8,782 nucleotides of DNA, from the NCBI GenBank assembly GCA_017989485.1, contig JAGNPU010000054.1, positions 1 through 8,782 of the forward strand, written 5' to 3'. Source of the stretch: Neisseriaceae bacterium. GTDB taxonomy: Bacteria; Pseudomonadota; Gammaproteobacteria; Burkholderiales; Neisseriaceae. Positions within the stretch are counted from its first letter, which is position 1, and the number at the start of each line of letters is the position of its first letter. This document shows, piece by piece, positions 1-5,811 of this stretch. The position numbers and the translations under genes are program-made. Under the pieces are notes generated by a model. The model was not told the DNA's origin. It saw nothing but the letters and a program-made list of their open reading frames with translations, and did no database searches.

Positions 1-1603
1 TATTCGCAATCATCTGAGAAGCCCCCAATTGGTGCGACAGCTGGCCCAAAATTTCGCGCCAGTGGGTCGGTTTCAACTCGGGCAATCGCGTATGAAACAT
101 CGGGGCGATTGCCTCAGTTTCAAGCACTATCGTCTCTTCTGCCGCCGCATAGGCCGCCACGGGCTCGGCCAATACCGGCGCCATCGTCGGTGTCGGTACC
201 GCCTCATCGGGCTCTGTGGTCGCGACCACCATAGGCGCGAGCGTAATGACTTCCGGTTCTGGTTCTGGCTGCGCCGCCACCTCTGGCATCACGACCTCTT
301 CGGCCACCTCAGCCGTGGTCACGTCCTCGTCCCATGGCAACACCACGGCCTCAGCCACTGACGCCGTCGGCTCAGCCATGGGTTCAGGTACAGGTACTGG
401 CGTGGGTTCAGGCTCAGGCGGCGGCACCACGGCCGCGGGCACCGGCGCCACAGGGGCATTCGACGGGCTTAACCCAGTGCCTTTAATCTGTAGGTTTAAC
501 GGCGTGGCCTTGGCGCTCAAAGGTTGAAACGCCAACATCCGCAACAGGGTCATGTTAAAGCCTGCGGCCTCATCGGGCGCCAGAGGCAGGTCTTTTTTAC
601 CATGGATGGCACACTGGTAGTATAACTGCAGCTGTTCGGCACTCAGCGCCTGCGCCAACGCCAGCAAGGTGGTGCGTTCTGGATCATCCTCGCCCAATAG
701 GCTAGGCACGGCCTGAACCAGGGCCAACTGCTGGCACAACGCGGCCAGCTCTGCCAACGCGCTGTCAAACCCCACCGCACGGGCGCTCATGTCCTGTGCC
801 TGCTGCATGAGGGCAGGCCCATCATGGTTCACCAAATGCTGCAGTATGGCAAATAAGTACTGTCTATCCACCGCGCCCAACATGTGGCGCACGTCGGCCT
901 CGCTGACCTGCCCCGACCCTAAGGCAATGGCCTGATCCAACAGGCTCAGGGCATCGCGCATCGACCCCATGGCCGCACGACCCAGCAGGCTTAAAGCCGC
1001 CTCATCGGCACCCACGCCCTCAACCGACAAGACGTGTGCCAACCGCGCCGTCACCTGCTGTGGGGTCAGGTTGCGCAACACAAACTGCAGGCAACGGCTC
1101 AACACCGTAATCGGGACTTTTTGTGGGTCGGTGGTCGCCAGAATAAACTTCACGTGGCTGGGCGGCTCTTCTAAGGTTTTCAACATCGCATTGAACGCGC
1201 TCTTAGACAGCATGTGCACTTCATCGATGATGTAAACCTTGTACTTGCCTGCCGTGGGCGCATACTGTGCGTTTTCCAACACCTCACGAATGTTGTCAAT
1301 CCCCGTATTGGACGCGGCATCGATTTCCAACAGGTCGACGTAACGGCCGGCGTCGATTTGGGTACAGCTTGAACACGTGCCACACGGCTCCCCATTCACA
1401 CTCTGGGTGCAATTGAGGCTTTTCGCCAAAATACGGGCAATGGTGGTCTTACCCACCCCGCGCGTGCCGGTCAGCAAATAGGCATGATGCAGCCGCCCTT
1501 TGGCCAAGGCATTTTGCAAGGCCTTGACCACGTGCTCTTGCCCCACCAAATCGCCAAACCGTTTGGGACGCCACTTACGGGCCAGTACTTGATATGCCGT
1601 CAT
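1..1603 (-). CDS. dnaX: DNA polymerase III subunit tau/gamma, 3' end missing
   Basis: Clamp-loader ATPase that loads the beta sliding clamp; the tau form also bridges polymerase cores and the DnaB helicase. The reading frame is open from ATG 1601-1603 to the left edge (534 codons, no stop seen). Visible parts: Walker A GTRGVGKTT (46-54), four zinc-binding cysteines C65, C74, C77 and C80, Walker B VYIIDE (123-128), sensor-1 region FILATTDPQK (153-162), SRC motif (169-171), and a sensor-2 Arg in GSMRDAL (R216). The collar domain ends near GKKDLPLAPDE (335-345). Residues from about 365 to 500 form a Pro/Glu/Val/Ala-rich linker with a PWDED motif (423-427), followed by the start of the tau C-terminal domain (W near 515). 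The Shine-Dalgarno AGGA lies inside the end of mltB, so translation is probably coupled to mltB. The remainder of tau, and possibly the usual partners ybaB-recR, should lie beyond the left edge. Confidence 0.97.
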   Translation of the reverse strand, partial: MTAYQVLARKWRPKRFGDLVGQEHVVKALQNALAKGRLHHAYLLTGTRGVGKTTIARILAKSLNCTQSVNGEPCGTCSSCTQIDAGRYVDLLEIDAASNTGIDNIREVLENAQYAPTAGKYKVYIIDEVHMLSKSAFNAMLKTLEEPPSHVKFILATTDPQKVPITVLSRCLQFVLRNLTPQQVTARLAHVLSVEGVGADEAALSLLGRAAMGSMRDALSLLDQAIALGSGQVSEADVRHMLGAVDRQYLFAILQHLVNHDGPALMQQAQDMSARAVGFDSALAELAALCQQLALVQAVPSLLGEDDPERTTLLALAQALSAEQLQLYYQCAIHGKKDLPLAPDEAAGFNMTLLRMLAFQPLSAKATPLNLQIKGTGLSPSNAPVAPVPAAVVPPPEPEPTPVPVPEPMAEPTASVAEAVVLPWDEDVTTAEVAEEVVMPEVAAQPEPEPEVITLAPMVVATTEPDEAVPTPTMAPVLAEPVAAYAAAEETIVLETEAIAPMFHTRLPELKPTHWREILGQLSHQLGASQMIAN

Positions 1604-1605
1604 AA

Positions 1606-2619
1606 TTATCCTGCTGAGCTTTGCGCCAAATAACCGGCTTTGATTAAGTCTGCCAATTCTTGCACCGCCTTCACGTACAGGCGGCTATGGTTGTAATGCC
1701 AAACCGTATAAAAATTGTTCAAACCGATATAGTATTCAAACACGCCTGGCGACACCTCTAGGTTAAACAACATCGCCTTGGCTGAGTCTTTAACGGGATA
1801 GTCGGGCACAATGCCGATTTTTCTCATTTCTGCCACGGTATGGTTGAGTGCGGTTTTCTCTTCCGCCATCGCCGCCACCATCGCAATATTGGTATTGTCG
1901 CTCAAATGCACCGGCACCACCATGACCTGATGTTCTTCCCAACCGTGTTTTTTCAAATAATTGGCCACGGAGGCGATGGTGTCGCCTGGGTTTTGCCAAA
2001 TGTCTCTATGCTTGTCGCCATCATGGTCCACCGCCCATTCGCGATAGCTAGAAGGCATGAACTGGGGCATGCCCATGGCGCCTGCGTAACTGCCCTTAAA
2101 CGTAAAAGGGTCTTCCGCCTCTTCCTTGGCCAAGGTCAAGAACTGCGACAGCTCTTGCTGGAAGAATTCACCCCGACGAGGATAGTCAAAGGCCAGCGTG
2201 GTCAAGGCGTCGGCCACCCTAAATGAGCCCATAACGGTGCCGTAATTGGTCTCTATGCCCAAAATGGCGACGATGGTCTCAGGGGCCACCTGATACTTTC
2301 TGGCGATGTCGGTCAACAGCGCCGAGTTGCGCTGCCAAAACCGCACGCCCTCTTGAATTTTCTTGGCGCCCAAATTGTTTTTCTTAAACTCATACCAGGG
2401 CCGCGAGGTGCCAGGTCTATCCATGGCGGCAATGATGCTAGGCTTGTGCACGGTCTGGGTAAAAAACCCTTCCAATTCGGCGCGCGTGTATTCTTTACTG
2501 AGTACTTTTTGTTCGATAAAGCTTTGCACTTCAGGCTTTACCAACAAAGTGGCGTCTGCCCATGCGGGCGCGCTCAAGGCAGTGGCCATGGCCAATACCA
2601 ACAATGAGTTTAATTTCAT
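1606..2619 (-). CDS. mltB: Lytic murein transglycosylase B (MltB/Slt35 family)
   Basis: Periplasmic enzyme that cleaves the MurNAc-GlcNAc bond of peptidoglycan with formation of 1,6-anhydroMurNAc. The 337 residues start with a signal peptide (hydrophobic 5-19, likely cut after AWA at 21). The catalytic Glu is E123 in GIETNYG. Further family marks are GSYAGAMGMPQF (176-187), a calcium-binding EF-hand-like loop DHDGDKHRD (198-206, as in Slt35) and the C-terminal VWHYNHSRLY segment (306-315). No lipobox Cys follows the signal peptide, unlike E. coli MltB, so I infer a soluble periplasmic protein rather than an outer-membrane lipoprotein. The start is supported by AGGGGA at 2624-2629, about 4 to 5 bases from the ATG. 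dnaX begins 2 bases after its stop, which suggests a two-gene transcript. Assignment to the MltB family is firm; the exact paralogue is less so. Confidence 0.95.
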   Translation of the reverse strand: MKLNSLLVLAMATALSAPAWADATLLVKPEVQSFIEQKVLSKEYTRAELEGFFTQTVHKPSIIAAMDRPGTSRPWYEFKKNNLGAKKIQEGVRFWQRNSALLTDIARKYQVAPETIVAILGIETNYGTVMGSFRVADALTTLAFDYPRRGEFFQQELSQFLTLAKEEAEDPFTFKGSYAGAMGMPQFMPSSYREWAVDHDGDKHRDIWQNPGDTIASVANYLKKHGWEEHQVMVVPVHLSDNTNIAMVAAMAEEKTALNHTVAEMRKIGIVPDYPVKDSAKAMLFNLEVSPGVFEYYIGLNNFYTVWHYNHSRLYVKAVQELADLIKAGYLAQSSAG

Positions 2620-2644
2620 ATAATCCCCTGGATGAATGCTTCAC

Positions 2645-2672
2645 AGTTTAACAAAGAAACCCCGCATCACAA
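2645..2672 (-). promoter_or_regulatory. Possible mltB-dnaX promoter
   Basis: On the minus strand, TTGTGA (2667-2672) and TAAACT (2645-2650) are 16 bases apart, each matching 4 of 6 consensus positions. They lie between the rplI terminator and the mltB start, where a promoter is needed. The match is weak and purely by eye. Confidence 0.3.
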
Positions 2673-2735
2673 AATCACATTTGCCCTGTATGCATCAGGC
2701 CTTGGTCAAAACCCCTGCCATTCAAGCCCGTCCCC

Positions 2736-2774
2736 AAAAAAACAAACCCCGATTACGCAAGGTAAACGGGGTTT
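2736..2774 (-). terminator. Intrinsic terminator of the rpsF-priB-rpsR-rplI operon
   Basis: Arms AAACCCCG (2744-2751) and CGGGGTTT (2767-2774) are perfectly complementary. Inside them TTAC (2753-2756) pairs with GTAA (2762-2765) after one A-A mismatch, leaving a 5-base loop. Read on the minus strand, the stem is followed, after one G, by seven T (2742-2736). It begins 27 bases after the rplI stop. On the plus strand no T tract follows, so it works in one direction. Confidence 0.9.
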
Positions 2775-2801
2775 GATGACAGATTAATCTATCGTAATGA
2801 T

Positions 2802-3254
2802 TTAGTCAGCAGTTGGCACAACGGTGATTTTAACGTTGGCCACAGCATCGTGGTGTAAAGCAATTTCCAGTTCGTATTCACCAACGGCTTTTAAAGGACC
2901 GTTAGGCAGACGTACGTCTGAACGTTTGGCTTCAACACCAAAAGCCAAGATGGCTTCAGCAATGTCAGCATTGGTCACAGAACCGAACAAGCGACCGTCC
3001 ACACCGGCTTTTTGAGCCACGGTGATTTCAGCGCCTTCTAGCTTGGCTTGACGCGCTTGCGCATCGGCCAAAATAGTGGCTTGTTTGGCTTCTAACTCGG
3101 CGCGACGCGCTTCGAATTCAGCCAGGTTGGCTTCGGTAGCACGACGTGCCTTACCTTGAGGAATCAAGAAGTTACGCGCAAAACCGTTCTTTACGTTAAC
3201 CACATCGCCTAAGTCACCTAAGTTAGCAACTCGTTCAAGCAGAATAATTTGCAT
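2802..3254 (-). CDS. rplI: 50S ribosomal protein L9
   Basis: L9 binds domain V of 23S rRNA at the base of the L1 stalk and helps to keep the reading frame. The 150 residues match the usual length. The N-terminal domain carries the family signature, with G13, G16, V21, G24-F25, N28-F29-L30, G34 and A36 in the expected spacing. A long charged Ala/Glu/Arg helix (about 41-75) joins it to the C-terminal domain (about 80-150, with DGRLFGSVT at 85-93). A GGGAG Shine-Dalgarno sits 8 bases before the ATG. It is the last gene of the operon: 16 bases separate it from rpsR and the terminator follows its stop. Confidence 0.98.
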   Translation of the reverse strand: MQIILLERVANLGDLGDVVNVKNGFARNFLIPQGKARRATEANLAEFEARRAELEAKQATILADAQARQAKLEGAEITVAQKAGVDGRLFGSVTNADIAEAILAFGVEAKRSDVRLPNGPLKAVGEYELEIALHHDAVANVKITVVPTAD

Positions 3255-3270
3255 GGTTTATGCTCCCAGG

Positions 3271-3501
3271 TTACTTATGTTGATCGGTGTATGGCAATAA
3301 AGCCAAGAAACGGGCACGTTTTACAGCAGTAGACAACTGGCGTTGGTAGCCAGCTTTAGTACCGGTAATGCGTGCAGGAATGATTTTACCGTTTTCAGCG
3401 ATGAAATCTTTTAGTAGGTCTACTGATTTGTAGTCTACAACTTTAATACCTTCGGCCGAAAAGCGGCAGAATTTTTTACGTTTAAATGAATGACGAGCCA
3501 T
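3271..3501 (-). CDS. rpsR: 30S ribosomal protein S18
   Basis: S18 forms a heterodimer with S6 and binds the central domain of 16S rRNA on the 30S platform. The 76 residues match the usual length. Nearly every family feature is present: basic N-terminus with KKFCRF (9-14), [22 protein letters not shown] (39-48), YQRQL and the end LLPYTDQHK. An AAAGG Shine-Dalgarno lies about 9 bases before the ATG. It follows priB by 5 bases and precedes rplI by 16, so all four genes are probably on one mRNA. Confidence 0.98.
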   Translation of the reverse strand: MARHSFKRKKFCRFSAEGIKVVDYKSVDLLKDFIAENGKIIPARITGTKAGYQRQLSTAVKRARFLALLPYTDQHK

Positions 3502-3506
3502 TGTCG

Positions 3507-3803
3507 TTAACCTTTGTGTAATTCGATTGTTTGTATGTGCAGCACCAGTCTAGGATTGCGCAAGCTTTTTTGACTTAAAAAACCTGTGACCTTCACCATA
3601 CTGTCTTGGGCGTGTTGCCAAGTTTTTGCCGCATCGCCAAATAACTTTGCTTGGACTTCACAAGTGACGCTGCGATCTTGCCCTGCTTCTTCCTGAGTTG
3701 AGTGGTGTTGTAACACCATCATCAAAACCGGTAGACCCGCTGGGGTGTAGCGCAACGCATCAAGCTGTGAAATGTGCGCGCAAAGCGTCAGTTGATTGAT
3801 CAA
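3507..3803 (-). CDS. priB: Primosomal replication protein N (PriB), TTG start
   Basis: PriB is a small dimeric OB-fold protein that binds single-stranded DNA and stimulates PriA during replication restart. The 98 residues are typical. [10 protein letters not shown] (18-27), the following strand with HHSTQEE, and [15 protein letters not shown] agree with the neisserial type. The only reasonable start is TTG at 3801-3803: an in-frame TGA occurs at 3813-3815 with no ATG or GTG between, and a later start would remove the first strand of the OB fold. It begins 2 bases after the rpsF stop. The AAGG nearest the TTG is too close to act as a normal ribosome-binding site, so translation probably depends on ribosomes finishing rpsF. 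The position between rpsF and rpsR is the classic one. Confidence 0.94.
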   Translation of the reverse strand: MINQLTLCAHISQLDALRYTPAGLPVLMMVLQHHSTQEEAGQDRSVTCEVQAKLFGDAAKTWQHAQDSMVKVTGFLSQKSLRNPRLVLHIQTIELHKG

Positions 3804-3805
3804 CC

Positions 3806-4192
3806 TTACGCTTCAACCTTAGCTTCTTCAGTTGCTTCAGCAGCAGGCGCAGTGTCTAGCAAGTTTTTCGCTTTTTCTTCCTTCATCATAGGAGAAGCTT
3901 CTGTGATCGCGTGTTTCATTTTCACGGTCAAGTAGCGCAAAACGGCATCGTTAAATTTAAATGCGGTTTCGATTTCTTCCACAACGGCAGAATCACACTC
4001 AATGTTCATCAACACATAGTGTGCTTTGTGAATTTTGTCGATAGGGTAAGCCAATTGACGACGGCCCCAATCTTCTAAACGGTGAATAACGCCATTGGCG
4101 TCAGCCACCATAGCTTTGTAACGCTCTACCATTGCTAAAACTTGCTCGCTTTGGTCCGGGTGAACGATAAATACGATTTCATAATGACGCAT
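3806..4192 (-). CDS. rpsF: 30S ribosomal protein S6
   Basis: S6 pairs with S18 on the 30S platform. The 128 residues open with [18 protein letters not shown] and contain [14 protein letters not shown] (40-53), the conserved helix-strand core of the family. The C-terminal 20 residues are Ala/Glu-rich ([12 protein letters not shown]); in E. coli the equivalent tail is extended with glutamates by RimK, but that cannot be judged here. A strong Shine-Dalgarno AAGGAG (4198-4203) stands 5 bases before the ATG. It is the first gene of the operon, with a near-consensus promoter and a hairpin in the leader. Confidence 0.98.
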   Translation of the reverse strand: MRHYEIVFIVHPDQSEQVLAMVERYKAMVADANGVIHRLEDWGRRQLAYPIDKIHKAHYVLMNIECDSAVVEEIETAFKFNDAVLRYLTVKMKHAITEASPMMKEEKAKNLLDTAPAAEATEEAKVEA

Positions 4193-4216
4193 GTTGTCTC
4201 CTTGTGGCTAATAAAT

Positions 4217-4243
4217 CCTTTTGCCATGCGCTTTTGCAAAAGG
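4217..4243 (-). promoter_or_regulatory. Hairpin in the rpsF leader, possible autoregulatory site
   Basis: CCTTTTGC (4217-4224) and GCAAAAGG (4236-4243) are perfect inverted repeats with an 11-base loop. They lie between the mapped-by-eye promoter and the rpsF Shine-Dalgarno. Next to the stem, CAAGG (4244-4248 on the plus strand, CCTTG in the mRNA) could instead pair with CAAGG of the Shine-Dalgarno region. An S6:S18-binding rpsF leader is known in many bacteria; I do not see its conserved CCG element here, so the role is inferred. Confidence 0.45.
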
Positions 4244-4264
4244 CAAGGGTTTAGAAAGGTGCAA

Positions 4265-4293
4265 ATTATACGCATAATTTGCCCAACTGGCAA
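4265..4293 (-). promoter_or_regulatory. rpsF: Main promoter of the rpsF operon
   Basis: On the minus strand TTGCCA (4288-4293) and a perfect TATAAT (4265-4270) are separated by exactly 17 bases. Transcription would start near 4258 and give a leader of about 65 bases. The strength suits a ribosomal operon. Confidence 0.88.
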
Positions 4294-4529
4294 GAACACG
4301 CCCGCTTTAATTTGACGCGGGAACTTTTTGCGTTTCCTTTGTCATAGTATTAGCGTGCGCATGCCGGCAAGTTAAGTTCAAGCGCTTGCAACCAGGCACA
4401 AGCCGCTCAAGCGACAGAGTATAACACGTGATCAAGGCCTGCTGGCAAGAAAGACGACGGCCACTTTGACAAGCCGCCGGTTTACGCCCATGCTTTAACT
4501 TTATCTTAAGCCATTGTTTTGAGCACGCC
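4294..4529 (+). other. Non-coding region upstream of nudB with weak promoter candidates
   Basis: No gene or RNA gene is recognisable. The region holds a perfect TTGACA (4466-4471), but 17 bases on only CATGCT is found (3 of 6), and an isolated TATAAC (4420-4425) has no matching -35. CAAGCGCTTG (4379-4388) is a perfect palindrome, and its CGCTTG half can also pair with CAAGCG at 4408-4413. nudB itself has only a weak GAG (4521-4523) ahead of its ATG. Confidence 0.4.
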
Positions 4530-4979
4530 ATGAGCACACCCAGCAAACAGCCTATTTCCGTCCTAGTGGTCATCCACAGCCCTGAGTGGGACGTTTTACT
4601 CATAGAACGCAAGGACAAACCTGGGTTTTGGCAGTCGGTGACGGGCAGCAAGGAAGGCCTAGAGCCTCTGGCCGACACCGCCAGGCGCGAGGTGCTTGAA
4701 GAAACCGGCATAGACACCAGCCGGCATCTGCCCCACGACTGGCAGCAGCAAAACGTGTATGAAATTTACGAACACTGGCGCCATCGCTATCCGGCCGGGG
4801 TGACCGAAAACACCGAGCATGTGTTTTCACTGTGCATCCCGAAGGACACGCCCATCACCCTGGCCCCACAAGAACACTTAAGGCATCAATGGCTAGACAT
4901 CGACACCGCCGCCGAGCTGGTTTTCTCACCGTCTAACCGCGACGCCATCCTCATGTTAAGACATAAGGGACATTCATGA
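4530..4979 (+). CDS. nudB: Dihydroneopterin triphosphate pyrophosphatase, Nudix family
   Basis: NudB removes pyrophosphate from 7,8-dihydroneopterin triphosphate, the step after GTP cyclohydrolase I in folate synthesis. The 149 residues match the length of E. coli NudB (150). The Nudix box is complete: G39, five residues, E45, seven residues, then REVLEETGI (53-61). Marks specific to NudB are PISVLVVI (8-15), FWQSVTGS (33-40), the HWRHRYPAGVTENTEH stretch (82-97), a SLCIP strand and HQWLD (about 123-127). The ATG at 4530 fits the family N-terminus although the ribosome-binding site is weak. The stop overlaps the next gene's ATG (ATGA at 4976-4979), so the two are translationally coupled. Identity rests on remembered similarity to E. 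coli NudB and is strong. Confidence 0.94.
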   Translation: MSTPSKQPISVLVVIHSPEWDVLLIERKDKPGFWQSVTGSKEGLEPLADTARREVLEETGIDTSRHLPHDWQQQNVYEIYEHWRHRYPAGVTENTEHVFSLCIPKDTPITLAPQEHLRHQWLDIDTAAELVFSPSNRDAILMLRHKGHS

Positions 4980-5734
4980 CGCAACCCTCTATCACCATTG
5001 CCACCTACAACATCCATAAAGGCATGTCGGCATTTAACCGCCAAATGCAGGTACAGCAAATTGCCAGCGCCCTAGAGACGCTGTCGCCTGACCTATTGTT
5101 TTTACAAGAAGTCCAAGGCGCCAACCTCAAACGGGCGCAAAAATTCAACTATTTCCCAGAGCTGTCGCAATACGACTATTTTGCCCGCGAAATGGGCCTG
5201 AACGCGTCTTACGGCCGCAACGCCCACTACCATCAGCACAAACACCACGGCAATGCCCTATTGAGCCGCTACAAAATCAAAGAAAAAACCAACCTCAATA
5301 TTACCTTACACAAACATGAACAGCGCGGCGTGCTGCATTGTGAAGTATTGCCTCAGGGCTGGGATCGACCCATCGTCGCCCTATGCGCCCACTTTAACCT
5401 GCGCCAAAAAGACCGTGCCGTCCAATATGCCGTGCTCAGCGACTACATCAAGCACAAGGTCGATCCCCAGCTGCCGTTAATTTTGGCCGGCGACTTTAAC
5501 GACTGGCGCCACCAGGCCAGCGACCAGCTCATGCCCTTACTGGACTTAGAGGAAGCCTTTATGAGCAAGCACGGCGCCTACCCCAAAAGCTTTCCGGCGC
5601 GCGCGCCCATGCTGAGCCTGGACCGCATTTACACCCGCAATCTCGACATCATCGACGCCAAGGTGCACACCGGCTTGCCGTGGCAAAAACTCTCAGACCA
5701 CCTGCCGCTGAGCGCCACCTTCGTCCCCACCTAA
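4976..5734 (+). CDS. ybhP: YbhP-like endonuclease/exonuclease/phosphatase family protein
   Basis: Metal-dependent phosphoesterase fold shared by Xth/APE1 nucleases, DNase I and inositol-polyphosphate 5-phosphatases. The 252 residues resemble E. coli YbhP (253) along the whole length: YNIHKGMSAFNR (11-22), QEV with metal ligand E45, YGRNAHY (79-85), HGNALLSR (91-98), KxEQRGVLHC-type strand (113-122), H139 and N141, GDFNDW (172-177) with D173 and N175, LDRIYT (215-220), and the catalytic SDH (240-242). No signal peptide or membrane segment, so cytoplasmic. The substrate is not known from sequence. The ATG overlaps the nudB stop, with AAGGGA about 5 bases upstream inside nudB. The coupling to nudB makes a phosphatase role in the same pathway conceivable, but this is inference. 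A strong terminator follows. Confidence 0.9.
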   Translation: MTQPSITIATYNIHKGMSAFNRQMQVQQIASALETLSPDLLFLQEVQGANLKRAQKFNYFPELSQYDYFAREMGLNASYGRNAHYHQHKHHGNALLSRYKIKEKTNLNITLHKHEQRGVLHCEVLPQGWDRPIVALCAHFNLRQKDRAVQYAVLSDYIKHKVDPQLPLILAGDFNDWRHQASDQLMPLLDLEEAFMSKHGAYPKSFPARAPMLSLDRIYTRNLDIIDAKVHTGLPWQKLSDHLPLSATFVPT

Positions 5735-5743
5735 ACCACCGAC

Positions 5744-5785
5744 AAATAAACAGCACGGCCTCTATACCAGAGGCCGTGCTGTTTT
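5744..5785. terminator. Bidirectional intrinsic terminator between ybhP and mdfA
   Basis: AAACAGCACGGCCTCT (5748-5763) and its exact complement (5769-5784) form a 16-bp stem around the loop ATACC. On the plus strand the stem runs out in TTTT (5782-5785); on the minus strand it runs out in TTTATTT (5750-5744). It lies between the stops of two convergent genes and can end both transcripts. Confidence 0.93.
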
Positions 5786-5811
5786 AAGGGCATCAAAATG
5801 TTCAACGTGCC

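Noticed and set aside
216..527. Ser/Thr/Gly-rich plus-strand frame with GSGSG repeats
   Set aside because: It is the complement of the Pro/Glu/Val-rich linker of dnaX, which explains the repeats.
2907..2920. Perfect 14-base palindrome CAGACGTACGTCTG in rplI, followed by AA so that CGTCTGAA resembles part of the Neisseria uptake sequence
   Set aside because: Only the last 8 of 10 bases of the uptake sequence match and it lies in a conserved coding region. A 14-base palindrome is expected about once in two windows of this size by chance.
4307..4717. A 136-codon minus-strand frame upstream of rpsF and across nudB
   Set aside because: Half of it is antisense to the strongly supported nudB, and it has no recognisable protein features. 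It would also read through the rpsF upstream region.
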